A stretch of 13,891 bases of DNA from Arsenophonus sp052171895 (GCA_052171895.1 JBQMRN010000018.1:1-13891); one strand, 5' to 3'. Positions 6,731-13,891 are shown, numbered from the stretch's first letter. The notes: generated from the sequence alone by a model not told the origin. Program-made: numbers and translations.

Positions 6731-7564
6731 ACTTGAATAGATTAAGGTGGTATTACAGGAGTTGGAAAAAGATAAAGCATATACAAGCAGTGTTGATGAC
6801 ATTAAAGACAGCATTAACATTAAAAGATAAAACAGATATAAAATACTTCATTTTTAATGAAATGTGAGATTACAAGTCAATTATATTTCATTACTAATAA
6901 ATAAGACAACCGGTATTTAGAAAGCAAGAAAACTAGGTATCATCATTAAGTGGGGCAAAATAGGGGGGCTGGCATTGACTTAAATAAAATGGTTCAAATT
7001 AGATACAAAAATTCTAAAATGAAGCTTTCATTGTGTGCTAAAACAATGAAATTAGCTACCTCATCTTAAAAGGTGAGGCAGTATTTGATATAAGTAATGA
7101 AGTTTTATTTGTATATACACGTAGTTAATGCCAGGATAAAGGGGCTACCCAATTGTTACTAGATAGCTATAAGATCTGGATTATTTCATATCATTGATGA
7201 TGAGGAGTGTAACATATAACAATCTCCATGGTTAGATGTGTAATATGTAAGTATGGATGGAGAGATTCCAGTAATTCGTATAGTGGTATCACAACAAAAC
7301 GATCATTTATAAAAAGAAGGCCACTCGCAAAAATTTTTATCTGAAAATTGGATATATTAACACAGCATAAAAACTTCTTTTTCTTCCTGTCAAAAATTTT
7401 TAATACTTTATTAAAAAGTACCATTATGGTGGTACAGGATAATATCTAGCAAACAACTTTTCACAGTTAAAAATTCTATCGAATCAATTGAAAAATTCAT
7501 TTTATTTTTATTTTAGATTCATGGAAAATTAAATACATATTCAGGATATATAGCTAAACATTAT
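6731..7564. other. Interval upstream of the adhesin: coding-like scraps, no supported gene
   Basis: Plus-strand scraps look coding in places: ELEKDKAYTSSVDDIKDSIN (6755-6820), KLGIIIKWGKIGGLAL (about 6930-6980), and HIIDDEECNI then SPWLDV and MDGEIPVIRIVVSQQNDH (about 7185-7310). They are separated by stops and frame changes. A minus-strand frame at 7191-7424 overlaps the last scrap and has no ribosome binding site. I recognise no family. The interval may be the remains of one or two genes on the same strand as the adhesin. Confidence 0.35.
7026..7078. repeat. Two adjacent hairpins
   Basis: TTTCATTGT (7026-7034) pairs perfectly with ACAATGAAA (7043-7051) around an 8-base loop. CCTCATCT (7059-7066) pairs with AGGTGAGG (7071-7078) around TAAA with one G-U wobble. 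The two stems are 7 bases apart. No T-run follows. They could belong to a structured RNA or transcript end, or be chance. Confidence 0.6.
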
Positions 7565-7584
7565 ATTTATTTAGTTAAATAAAT
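7565..7584. promoter_or_regulatory. Perfect 9-bp inverted repeat before the adhesin ribosome binding site
   Basis: ATTTATTTA and TAAATAAAT are reverse complements around GT. The repeat ends 6 bases before the GGAG ribosome binding site of the adhesin gene. It could be an operator or a weak hairpin in the 5' leader. The sequence is pure A/T, so chance is a real possibility in this background. Confidence 0.4.
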
Positions 7585-7599
7585 TGAAACGGAGATAAA

Positions 7600-8871
7600 A
7601 TGAATAAAAAAATAGTGTTAGCCTCTACAATAATGGGAGCATTAACAAATGTGTGGCCTGTGTTAGCAATAGAATCTGATTATATGGAGAAGGTTGAGCT
7701 TGCACAATCAAAAGCGCATAAAATATCTGGTATTAATTCATATAGTGCGGGCAGTTATGCGAACAGTAATGGTGATAGCTCCGTCGCGATAGGCTTATCG
7801 AGTAATTCCTGGGGTGATGATTCATTGGCGTTAGGTAGAAATGCTGTTGCTCGTGAAAGGAGTTCAGTAGCACTAGGTTCGGATTCATTAGCAAATAGAC
7901 AATATGATAAAAAAATATTAGAGGCTATTTTAGTTGAACAAGATAATCAAATTAATTCAAAAAGTATAAGAGAAGTTTCTTTAGGTAGTAAAATACCTGT
8001 AAGTGGATTCCCTAAATTTGTTAGCCAAATCACCCACGTTGCACCTGGTACTGAAGACACTGATGCAGTTAATCTTTATCAATTAAAGAAAGTAAAATTG
8101 GCCGTTGATGAGCGAATAGGTGAAGTAGATAAAATTAAAACAACCAAAAATAATCTAGAACAATTCCAAAATGAGGCCAAAGTTGCATATGAAGCAACAG
8201 TCAAGAATCGTGATAATACCAAGAGTGCATCCGAGGTAACAACTGAATATCGTAATAATGCTAATATAGCGCTAACAGAAACTCAGAATCATCGTGATAA
8301 TGCTTATGACGCATTAACAAGGGTTAAGGTATATGAAAATAGCGCTGATTCAATCGTAAAACGACTAAAAAAAGAGGCATCATTGGTAGAATGGCAAGTT
8401 ACTCATGATTCCGATTGGACAATGTATCTTGGGAAGGAGTTAGAAGGCAGTCACATTTTTGTCTCTGGCAAGCACGGAGACAGAGTAATAAGTGGTGTGG
8501 CTAATGGTGTAAGAAATACTGATGCAGTGAATGCTTATCAGTTAAACACGGTCAGGACTACTACAAATTATGCGAGCAAACTGGCACAAAAAAATAGCTC
8601 ACAGATAAATCATCTTGAGGATAGATTTTTGAAAAATAATACGAAAATTGAAAGAGGACTCGCAACTGCTGCGGCATTGACTGGACTTTTCCAGCCTTAT
8701 GGGGTCGGTAAAGTGAATTTCACGGCAGGTATTGGTGGATATGCTTCTTCTCAGGCTTTAGCAGTTGGTACAGGCTACCGTATCACTGAAAATGCTGCTG
8801 TTAAAGCGGGGGTTGCTTATTCAGGCGGAAATAATGTAATGTATAACGCCTCATTTAATGTTGAATGGTAA
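7600..8871 (+). CDS. YadA-like trimeric autotransporter adhesin (type Vc secretion)
   Basis: A 423-residue outer-membrane adhesin that would form surface trimers. Residues 1-23 are a signal peptide (MNKK, then a hydrophobic stretch ending PVLA). The head has short left-handed roll repeats: SVAIG (61-65), SLALG (75-79), SVALGSDS (89-96) and VSLGS (126-130). A neck follows at 144-163, ITHVAPGTEDTDAVNLYQLK. Residues 167-260 are a coiled-coil stalk with 14-residue repeats. A small domain (263-294) precedes a second neck at 296-317 (ISGVANGVRNTDAVNAYQL). A short coil (320-352) leads into the anchor, 353-423 (GLATAAAL...FTAGIGGY...VGTGYRI), ending NVEW with the usual aromatic last residue. Start ATG at 7600 follows GGAG at 7591 with 5-base spacing. 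All domains are present and the frame is clean, in contrast to every other large gene here. The role is inferred as host-surface attachment; the ligand is unknown. Confidence 0.97.
   Translation: MNKKIVLASTIMGALTNVWPVLAIESDYMEKVELAQSKAHKISGINSYSAGSYANSNGDSSVAIGLSSNSWGDDSLALGRNAVARERSSVALGSDSLANRQYDKKILEAILVEQDNQINSKSIREVSLGSKIPVSGFPKFVSQITHVAPGTEDTDAVNLYQLKKVKLAVDERIGEVDKIKTTKNNLEQFQNEAKVAYEATVKNRDNTKSASEVTTEYRNNANIALTETQNHRDNAYDALTRVKVYENSADSIVKRLKKEASLVEWQVTHDSDWTMYLGKELEGSHIFVSGKHGDRVISGVANGVRNTDAVNAYQLNTVRTTTNYASKLAQKNSSQINHLEDRFLKNNTKIERGLATAAALTGLFQPYGVGKVNFTAGIGGYASSQALAVGTGYRITENAAVKAGVAYSGGNNVMYNASFNVEW
8158..8367 (+). repeat. Five 14-residue stalk repeats within the adhesin gene
   Basis: Residues 187-256 consist of about five 14-residue units, visible as Y-R-N-N-A, H-R-D-N-A, N-R-D-N-T and Y-E-N-S-A recurring every 14 residues (R204, R218 and R232 in register), each followed by an alanine-rich heptad. 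Such units lengthen the coiled-coil stalk. The DNA copies (42 bases) are not identical, so they are old. Confidence 0.75.
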
Positions 8872-8928
8872 TTCTCTTAAGTTTTACAACAGTCCAAGGT
8901 AAAAAACTGCTGGAGAATTTTAGCGTTG

Positions 8929-9292
8929 TTAATTTCCATTAAAAGAGGAAATGATATTAGCCGCGTTATAGGAAGTAATTGACGTTAACTTATTGCTATT
9001 TTCAATGGATTGAGTCAGGATATAGTCGTGTTCATAACTGCTCACTTTTAATAGTTGTTTCATTTCACGAAGGACGGTTTCATCATCTTCTTTATTGCGA
9101 AGGAAGAAGATGGATCACTTATTTTTCAGAATCAAAATAGCGGATTTGAGCATGTTAATCATACCATAAATCCATCGATATTCTTTATTCTTCTGTAATT
9201 ATTGCTATTTGATTAATTTCGAAATGTTGAGGTGATACGACTTCTGTCTCCTCTCGCATTACGGGAGAGCATACTAGATAGTTTGGGTCCAT
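8929..9292 (-). pseudogene. Unrecognised decayed gene
   Basis: Minus-strand pieces form one plausible gene of about 120 codons. From ATG at 9292 it reads MDPNYLVCSPVMREE, TEVVSPQHFEINQIAIITEE, then a stop. It continues in the same or neighbouring frames with ISMDLWYD and IRYFDSEK. The last 64 codons are fully open: FFLRNKEDDETVLREMKQLL, then VSSYEHDYILTQSIENSN, ending ISSFNGN and stop at 8929. The residue pattern is clearly coding-like and mostly helical at the end, but I do not recognise a family. It converges on the adhesin gene, with only 57 bases between the two stops. The open last part suggests fewer or more recent lesions than in its neighbours. Confidence 0.45.
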
Positions 9293-9378
9293 TCTTTCTT
9301 AAGTCTGAATTCATTCCCCATGCTTCAGAGGCTAGAGATGAGAGACAAATTGCGAGTATCATTATCGTTTAAGAGTTC

Positions 9379-9850
9379 ATGGTTAGGAATTTGAATTCTC
9401 TTTTAATTAAAGATTAAAAGCCATCCATTTTTACTAAAAGCAGATAGAATCATTTTATTTGGTTTGTTGTAAGTTAAAACTTCATAGGATAGTATGGTGT
9501 TTAATCTAACCTATTAATTTTAGAGATATTAACCGTAGATTTTGCTTAATAATCATTATTTTCTCCATTTATGCATTATTTCTGACAGCAATTCCATTGC
9601 TTGTTTACCCCTCATAGACCAGAGCCCCAGTAAAAAGTTAGCCTGTAGCCATATAAAATAGATTTGTACGGATCCGTACGTAAGAACCTTTCATTAGAAA
9701 AGGTTGGCGGCGCTAACATAAGTTTTTCTGGTTTTTGTGAGCAGTCATCTACAGCGCCTTATAATACATCTTCGAAAATACTTTTCCATGTTTACGATTG
9801 GCTACGTTAGCAAATGTTGTTAGTAGAAATGCCTTATATTATATGAAGGA
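9379..9850 (-). pseudogene. IS91-family transposase, C-terminal end with 3' terminus (left copy)
   Basis: The minus strand reads VANRKHGKVFSKMYYKAL, then a stop and a scrambled linker, then RTDPYKSILYGYRLTFTGAL and AMELLSEIMHKWRK. IS91-type transposases end the same way: FLANRVRGKLLP..Y..L, then a DPY.CILCG.RM.FTGA zinc-ribbon-like segment and LL.ERLH. Here the two cysteines of CILCG are replaced (SILYG). Homology with the right copy continues about 190 bases beyond the coding end to 9379. Right after the end of homology, the minus strand reads GAAC (9378-9375), the tetranucleotide next to which IS91 elements insert. The N-terminal part with the catalytic tyrosines is missing; an IS1595 remnant lies there instead. 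Confidence 0.72.
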
Positions 9851-9929
9851 TTTTACTAGATGGTAGTTGCCATAAAAAAGCAAACAGTCATAAAGATCAA
9901 ATAAACTTTTTTCTCAACTCCATGCCAAT

Positions 9930-10510
9930 ATAAATCTGCATCTCATTACTTGGCTCGATGATCATCTGTCGGATGATCTCGATTCATTTATTGAAGCAAC
10001 TCATTTCACTTTATCTTACCCCTATTCTCACAGTGAAGATGTTATCTGCCGTGGATATTCATAGATAGAGTTACAGCGATATCGTTAAAAATCCCTGATT
10101 ACAGGAAAACATTTAATAATTTTATTGTAAATCCTATGGCAAAACACATCATAAGGATAAATGGTTTAGTTATCTGCAATACATGTTGAATAACTTGACT
10201 TTAGAGAAGTCAGGAAAAGAAATAGGGATTGATTTGAAAACATCGTTTAGATGGCATCACTGCTTTTTTATTTCCGCAGCGACAGCCAAGATAAATGCAC
10301 TAAGTGGCATTGTTGAAGTCAAGGAAACATTTTTTCTGGATCCTTTAAATGGAAATGTTATTCCACATAGGAAACCTAGAAAAAGTGGGAAAGGAGGAAA
10401 TAAAAAGAAAAAACGAATCGCAGTATTAATCGCCTGAGATTGACAGGGTGATGTAACCGATGAAACTCTTGAAGATTTTAATTTAGAATGTATTAGCCGT
10501 TTTTTTTAGC
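9930..10510 (+). pseudogene. IS1595-family transposase, decayed
   Basis: Pieces in order: DDLDSFIEATHF, PYSHSEDVICRGYS (the zinc-ribbon CPxC..CxxC region with both first cysteines lost), ELQRYR, KTFNNF, HKDKWFSYLQYMLNNLTLEK, SGKEIGIDLKTSFRWHH, LSGIVEVKETFFLDPLNGNV, HRKPRKSGKGGNKKKKRIAV, then LIA-stop-D-stop-QGDVTDETLEDFNL. This is the IS1595/ISXO2-like order, in which GIVEVDETFFLES holds the first catalytic aspartate. Here it reads EVKETF, so that aspartate is lysine. The longest open part is 10183-10437. Two stops sit where the family has ARDRQGD and are each explained by CGA to TGA. The DDE remainder after about 10510 is missing. Confidence 0.88.
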
Positions 10511-10559
10511 CGATTAGCTAAGCGCTCTGTCATCCCAGGGTAGTACCTCACAGGTATAC

Positions 10560-11358
10560 ACCCTGATAAATCCAAGTAGTCTTTCCTGGTCTAGGCAGAG
10601 CATATATCTGTGCCAGAAAGCACTGGCAGCGTTATCTGAAGGCACAGTATGTGACGACTTTACTTGGAAAGTAAGTTCGCTAAAAAGACGAAATGTGGGT
10701 GATAGGTATATAGCGTGAAATACCTCAGGCCCTATCTTAAACGCCCCCAGGTATTATCCGAAACAAAACTGCAGCATTACCAGAGAGAGAGTGGTTGTTG
10801 TGCATCATTACTATAAACACCTAGGGACTAAGAGTAGTACAGGCAAGATTCTCTTGACGCAGGGAAGAGATGATTAAGCGCTATATTAGCCATATTCCAT
10901 TCCGGCGAGGCATTTTAAGATGGTGCGTTAATATGGTTTATTGTAAAATCGTAAACGAGGCAGCTTATTATCGAAGCTGTATAAGGCGCTGTAGATGACT
11001 GCTCACAAAAACAAGAAAAACTTAGGTTAGCGCCACTCTTTTCTAATGAAAAGATCCCTGCGCACAGATAGATCTCCCATATAAATGCATTATGATGAGA
11101 GGTTACTTTTTATAAACGTTCAGCTTGTCAAATAGGCAAGAAAATTGTTGTCAGAAAGAATGCATAAAAATAGAAAAACAATGGTTATTAATGTAAACCT
11201 AAAATTAATCTCTATAAGATTAGAGAATTAGGTAAAAGAATACACACTCCGATGAAATTATTACTTACATAGAGCTATTAAATCGATTCTATCTCCTTTT
11301 AGCAAAAAGGGTTGGTTTTTGTTCTTTACTTAAAAGAACGATTTAATTTTCTAATCAT
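10560..11358 (+). pseudogene. IS91-family transposase, C-terminal half with 3' terminus (right copy)
   Basis: Pieces in order: SVKYLRPYLKRPQVLSETKL followed by QHYQRES, then VVVHHYYKHLGTKSSTGKIL, ISHIP/ARHFKMVR-stop-YGLL and NRKRGSLLSKLYKAL, then a stop, EKLRLAPLFSNEKI and LLSERMHK. IS91/IS801-type enzymes read VNYLGRYLKRPPIA..RL.HY, VVHHYYDHRTGQ, HIPEKHFRMIRYYGFLANRVRGKLLP in this order. The two-tyrosine (Y2) rolling-circle region appears at YYKH and ..RYYG; the second tyrosine survives only beyond a stop. From about 10948 to 11358 the sequence matches the reverse complement of 9379-9808. The N-terminal third could not be placed, so the left limit is uncertain. Confidence 0.78.
11321..11339. 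repeat. Hairpin near the IS91 3' end
   Basis: GTTCTTT and AAAGAAC pair around a 5-base loop, 19 bases inside the end of homology of the right IS91 copy. The left copy has a different but similarly placed stem, CTTTTAAT/ATTAAAAG around CTTTA (9400-9420). IS91-family ends carry small hairpins near the rolling-circle start or end site, so these are candidates for that structure. Confidence 0.45.
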
Positions 11359-12080
11359 AAAGAAAGCAATGCTTGTTGATTGCCTTTGTAATTTTCTTTT
11401 TCGCGTACCCAATATTTAACTTTTCCACTTATTTTATTTAGATTGAGATGTTATCTCTCAACTACATAACCTGGCACAATCAATCATTATTTTTAATAGA
11501 TGTTTGTTAAAAAAAGATTCTGCTAGTGGATGATCTTTATAGTATTTCTGTGTAATTTTTGTCTAAAAAGAACTACATCCTACCACAATAGAGATAGATC
11601 TGGTAATAAAATCAGCATAACATTCAGTGTTTAACTGCATTCTGTTATATTTAACATAGCTAAACAAAGTTTAAACAACACGATCATCATCCTCAAAATA
11701 CACTTTTACATATAGAAAATCTCTCAGGATGATGCTTAATTTTATTTGTTTTTTTGATTGTGAGTAATCATATTGTTCCTGTGTTTTTTAAAGCCAAATC
11801 CCTTCTTACCTTTGCCTAGTTTAATTTTTTAAAAATTAAACTAGGTAATTCCTGATTTTTTACCATGTCATTTCTCTTAACTATCCATTCAACCGGTTGA
11901 AGTAACATGGATATCTTTCCAACAAATTTTTTCTAAAATACTCTAAATCTTTTAGGTGGAAATTTGTTTTTATTTTCGATGCCTTTCTCTCTAATCTTTA
12001 TAATTATTTATTTAACTTTAAGTTATATATTTTGAATATCCGATATTGTCTGCTCTATTTTTTATCTAACCTAGCAACAT
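11359..12080. other. T-rich interval without a supported gene
   Basis: No frame on either strand shows family resemblance. The minus strand has a short coding-like piece, LLQPVEWIVKRNDMVKNQEL then PSLIFKKLN, at about 11826-11925, ending in the palindrome at 11815-11845; no start or ribosome binding site supports it. CATCATCCT (11685-11693) and AGGATGATG (11726-11734) form a 9-base inverted repeat with a 32-base spacer. Confidence 0.4.
11815..11845. repeat. 31-base perfect palindrome
   Basis: CCTAGTTTAATTTTT and AAAAATTAAACTAGG are 15-base reverse complements around a single T. It could be a hairpin terminator for minus-strand transcription (stem with an A/T-rich tip) or a binding site. The arms are longer and more exact than expected by chance even at this base composition. 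Confidence 0.8.
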
Positions 12081-12933
12081 TTTGGTAAACAGTTATTTTC
12101 AATTTATTTTCCCTATTGTAGCATTCAGTGGTTTTGGTTAACTCTTTTTATCGATACTGGATAATATTCATAAACATATTTTTCCGGATAATCTGATTAG
12201 CTAAATAAAATAGGTGCTAAAGTTTTTTATTCTATCCGATACTTTATTAGGCGATTCTAATGTGGTTTTAAAGAAAGATTTTTCTTTTATTTTTTGGGTT
12301 GCATAAATCTTTTTGGCTTTCTCAAATATAATTTTTGAGTAAGCAACGCCTTTATGCACTGCATTATAATATTGCCGGATTGGTACATGTTTCGCTTTGC
12401 TGTTTTTAATGCCTCGGTGGAATTCTTAAGTTTTTCTTCATAGCTACACTATGCTCATCGGAGAGTTTTTCTGGTCCATCAATGAAATCTTAGGCACACA
12501 CAGCCTACCATCCATGCGTGTTTGCCATAACAAACGCTGATAACTTTGGATGTGGTATCATCACTCTGTGTACCGTCCGGTTTGTACGATGTTTTTTCGT
12601 ATTTCTGTTTGAATCAGTCCATTGAGCTATCGAAAATTATTGCGCGCTCTGGCTATGGTGACTTTCTGGCGATTTCCAAGCACTTAGAGCTAACCATCAT
12701 CATCTATTCGATGCAGCGTACTTCATTAGCTTGGACTTTCTTGACCAAGTTTCTTCCATAGTCTGCCCCCATATCGCTTTATCGGTGTTTTGCTATACAT
12801 AGTGCTGATTGTAGCCCCCGCTGCTGTTCATCAACGTTGAGCCCCGTTAATGGTACTTGAGTTAAAAATGATAGGGCAATACTTTGCCCATCGTTTTGAC
12901 CTTCTTACAGCGAATGATAGCAAAATTCGCCAT
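12080..12933 (-). pseudogene. mob: MobV/Pre-type relaxase, decayed
   Basis: ATG at 12933 (minus) follows GAGGAG with 5-base spacing and begins MANFAIIRCKKVKTMGK, the hallmark start of Pre/Mob proteins (MA.AI.RC.KLK.MGN). Then follow SFLTQVPLTGLNVDEQQRGL, IIFDSSMD-stop-FKQKYE (usually FFDKSIDWLKQKHG), HRVMIPHPKLSAFVM (the metal-binding motif HRDETTPHMSAFV, with D and E lost), DGRLCVPK, IDGPEKLSDEHS and GIKNSKAKHVPIRQYYNAV (usually L.RGI.GSKAKH..I..YY.A.). The pieces lie in all three frames with many stops, and recognisable sequence ends near 12240. MobV relaxases nick the plasmid at oriT just upstream of mob. The first 18 bases belong to the terminal inverted repeat. Confidence 0.88.
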
Positions 12934-12938
12934 ACTCT

Positions 12939-12944
12939 CTCCTC
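12939..12944 (-). promoter_or_regulatory. Ribosome binding site of the mob pseudogene
   Basis: GAGGAG lies 5 bases before the ATG at 12933 on the minus strand and fixes the start of the relaxase. The left arm has the mutated equivalent GAGGGA before the ATG at 989. Confidence 0.75.
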
Positions 12945-13091
12945 AATTTATTCGTTTCTGGGACCAGCAAAAACTGGGAATCGTAACTCGATGCTTTCGG
13001 CGGACCATTAAAAAACCTTGCAATTATTCGTTCTTAGCTTCGTGGTTTCTGTTAGCTCATACAAGTAGTTTGCTTCGCTCAGGTATCGGCA

Positions 13092-13112
13092 CGTAGAAGC
13101 TTCTGTACTACG
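13092..13112 (-). other. Candidate oriT hairpin upstream of mob
   Basis: Right-arm copy of the element at 796-816: CGTAG and CTACG around AGAAGCTTCT, with a bulge. It is about 160 bases upstream of the mob start codon on the minus strand. Position and imperfect hairpin shape fit a MobV transfer origin; the nick site was not identified. Confidence 0.32.
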
Positions 13113-13587
13113 CCTCTGTAAGCTATTTCACGCCTTCTATACTTTTTAATTTGCATGCTGAAACCGAAAAAACGCAGGTACAGGCTTTCTAGGAAATTTA
13201 AAATAGAAAAAAGAATTAGTTGCTATATTAACTCCCACCACCATAAGCGTACCAAAGGAGCAAAGGGATTAGGAACAAACAACCAAAGCGAGGGAAACAA
13301 AAGATTTACGGAACTGACAAAGAAATACGTTCATACTGAAGTTACATGAAACCTCATTTTTAGTCGATTGTTTTTCGTTCTATTTCTCTAATAGACTAAG
13401 ATAGAGTAAGTTAAAGCTTTATCTTAAATTTCAATACATTATGAGTTTCTTATATAAACCTATTATACTATACTCAGTCTTAAATTGAATTAATCTTAAT
13501 ACTCTTACTTATATCTACTTATTTTATCCAAGATCATTATATAGACCATCGTCGCATACCACCACCGATGGCAAGATGGGTACTGAG
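13113..13587. other. AT-rich interval of the right arm without a supported gene
   Basis: Counterpart of 305-795. An open plus-strand frame at 13155-13349 (MLKPKKRRYRL...) is lysine-rich and resembles no family. In the left arm the equivalent frame is interrupted by the hairpin insertion, which argues against coding. Nothing else was seen. Confidence 0.45.
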
Positions 13588-13891
13588 ATGAATATAGGAA
13601 GAAAAATATCATAGATGAAGCTTCATCGTAAGGTAAGTATAACACCTAAAATCTACGGTGATCTTCAGGCAAAGAGCCTTTGTCTACTTTAGCTAAGCGT
13701 TATGGCATATATGAACTTATACCGTTGCTAAAGGAAAAAAACGAGATGATATTGATAATCACACCCATATTCTCCATCGTTTCCTGACGCCGCTTTTACC
13801 CGCTTAAAAAGCTAAATTTTTACCTTTTCAGTGTACCCAAAATGGGAAAACTACACTAACAAACAGCTTCACTGAGAAGCCGTTGAGATTT
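13588..13891 (+). pseudogene. IS481-family transposase, N-terminal fragment (right copy)
   Basis: Plus-strand mirror of the gene at 1-304. HRKVSITPKIYGDLQAK lies in one frame, EPLSTLAKRYGIY (helix-turn-helix) in the next, and KKRDDIDNHTHILHRFLTPL in the third, so at least two frameshifts are shared with the left copy. The lesions therefore predate the duplication of the arms. The gene runs out of the window before the integrase core. Confidence 0.72.

Larger units (their letters stand above)
12916..13891 (-). repeat. Right arm of the ~1-kb terminal inverted repeat
   Basis: Reverse complement of 1-1011 with scattered substitutions and small indels; it is about 35 bases shorter, mainly because it lacks the left-arm hairpin (643-664) and one copy of the 13-base duplication (847-872). 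Its outer end is the last base of the window. Its inner end lies a few codons into the mob pseudogene, which continues inward only on this side. The right side is therefore the parental arrangement and the left arm a copy joined to other DNA. Confidence 0.95.

Noticed and set aside
7191..7424. 77-codon minus-strand frame
   Set aside because: It overlaps plus-strand coding-like scraps, has no ribosome binding site, and its composition (K, F and I rich) is typical of chance frames in AT-rich DNA.
12546..12761. 71-codon plus-strand frame
   Set aside because: It is the antisense shadow of the mob pseudogene.
1..13891. CRISPR array, tRNA or rRNA genes, replication initiator
   Set aside because: No regular repeat-spacer pattern, no cloverleaf with a CCA-type acceptor and no rRNA-like stretch were seen. 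No Rep-family motifs were recognised, although a heavily decayed rep gene could hide in 1530-2400.

Overview
The window is AT-rich and almost entirely decayed DNA. Its recognisable genes are plasmid and mobile-element types: a MobV/Pre-type relaxase, a ParM/ParR partition pair, an Rpn/YhgA-type nuclease, an AAA ATPase, and transposases of the IS481, IS256, IS91 and IS1595 families. All are broken by frameshifts, in-frame stops or deletions. The closest resemblances (R1-type ParM/ParR, enteric-style Rpn and YadA-like adhesin) suggest a gammaproteobacterial, probably Enterobacterales, plasmid undergoing genome reduction. Insect symbionts such as Arsenophonus fit this picture, but the species is an inference.

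Layout. Bases 1-1011 and 12916-13891 form a roughly 1-kb inverted repeat whose outer ends coincide with the window ends. Each arm reads, from the outside inward: a truncated IS481-family transposase pointing out of the window, about 480 bases without a recognisable gene, a hairpin that is a candidate oriT element, and the ribosome binding site and start of a MobV relaxase. On the right the relaxase continues inward as a long pseudogene (12933 to about 12080, minus strand). On the left it is cut after a few codons and joined to the tail of an Rpn-type nuclease pseudogene. From 1022 to 5612 everything recognisable lies on the minus strand: IS481 remnant, IS256 transposase, AAA ATPase, candidate parC, parM, parR, unrecognised fragments, then Rpn.

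The middle (5613-8871) holds the only large intact gene, a 423-residue trimeric autotransporter adhesin (YadA-like) at 7600-8871 with a clean ribosome binding site. Upstream are an unrecognised 115-residue frame with a displaced start and several perfect inverted repeats. Right of the adhesin are an unrecognised decayed gene (8929-9292) and a nested structure: two IS91-family 3' ends in inverted orientation (9379-9850 and about 10560-11358) enclosing an IS1595-family pseudogene. The interval 11359-12080 is T-rich, without a supported gene, and contains a 31-base palindrome.

Interpretation. This was a mobilisable plasmid with active partition. Transfer, partition and all transposases have since been lost, while the surface adhesin stayed open. 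No replication initiator gene was recognised. No undescribed system can be firmly claimed. The most unusual points are the diverged inverted repeat that ends exactly with the window, the single preserved adhesin in a gene graveyard, and the inverted IS91 pair, one of which ends exactly at a GAAC tetranucleotide.
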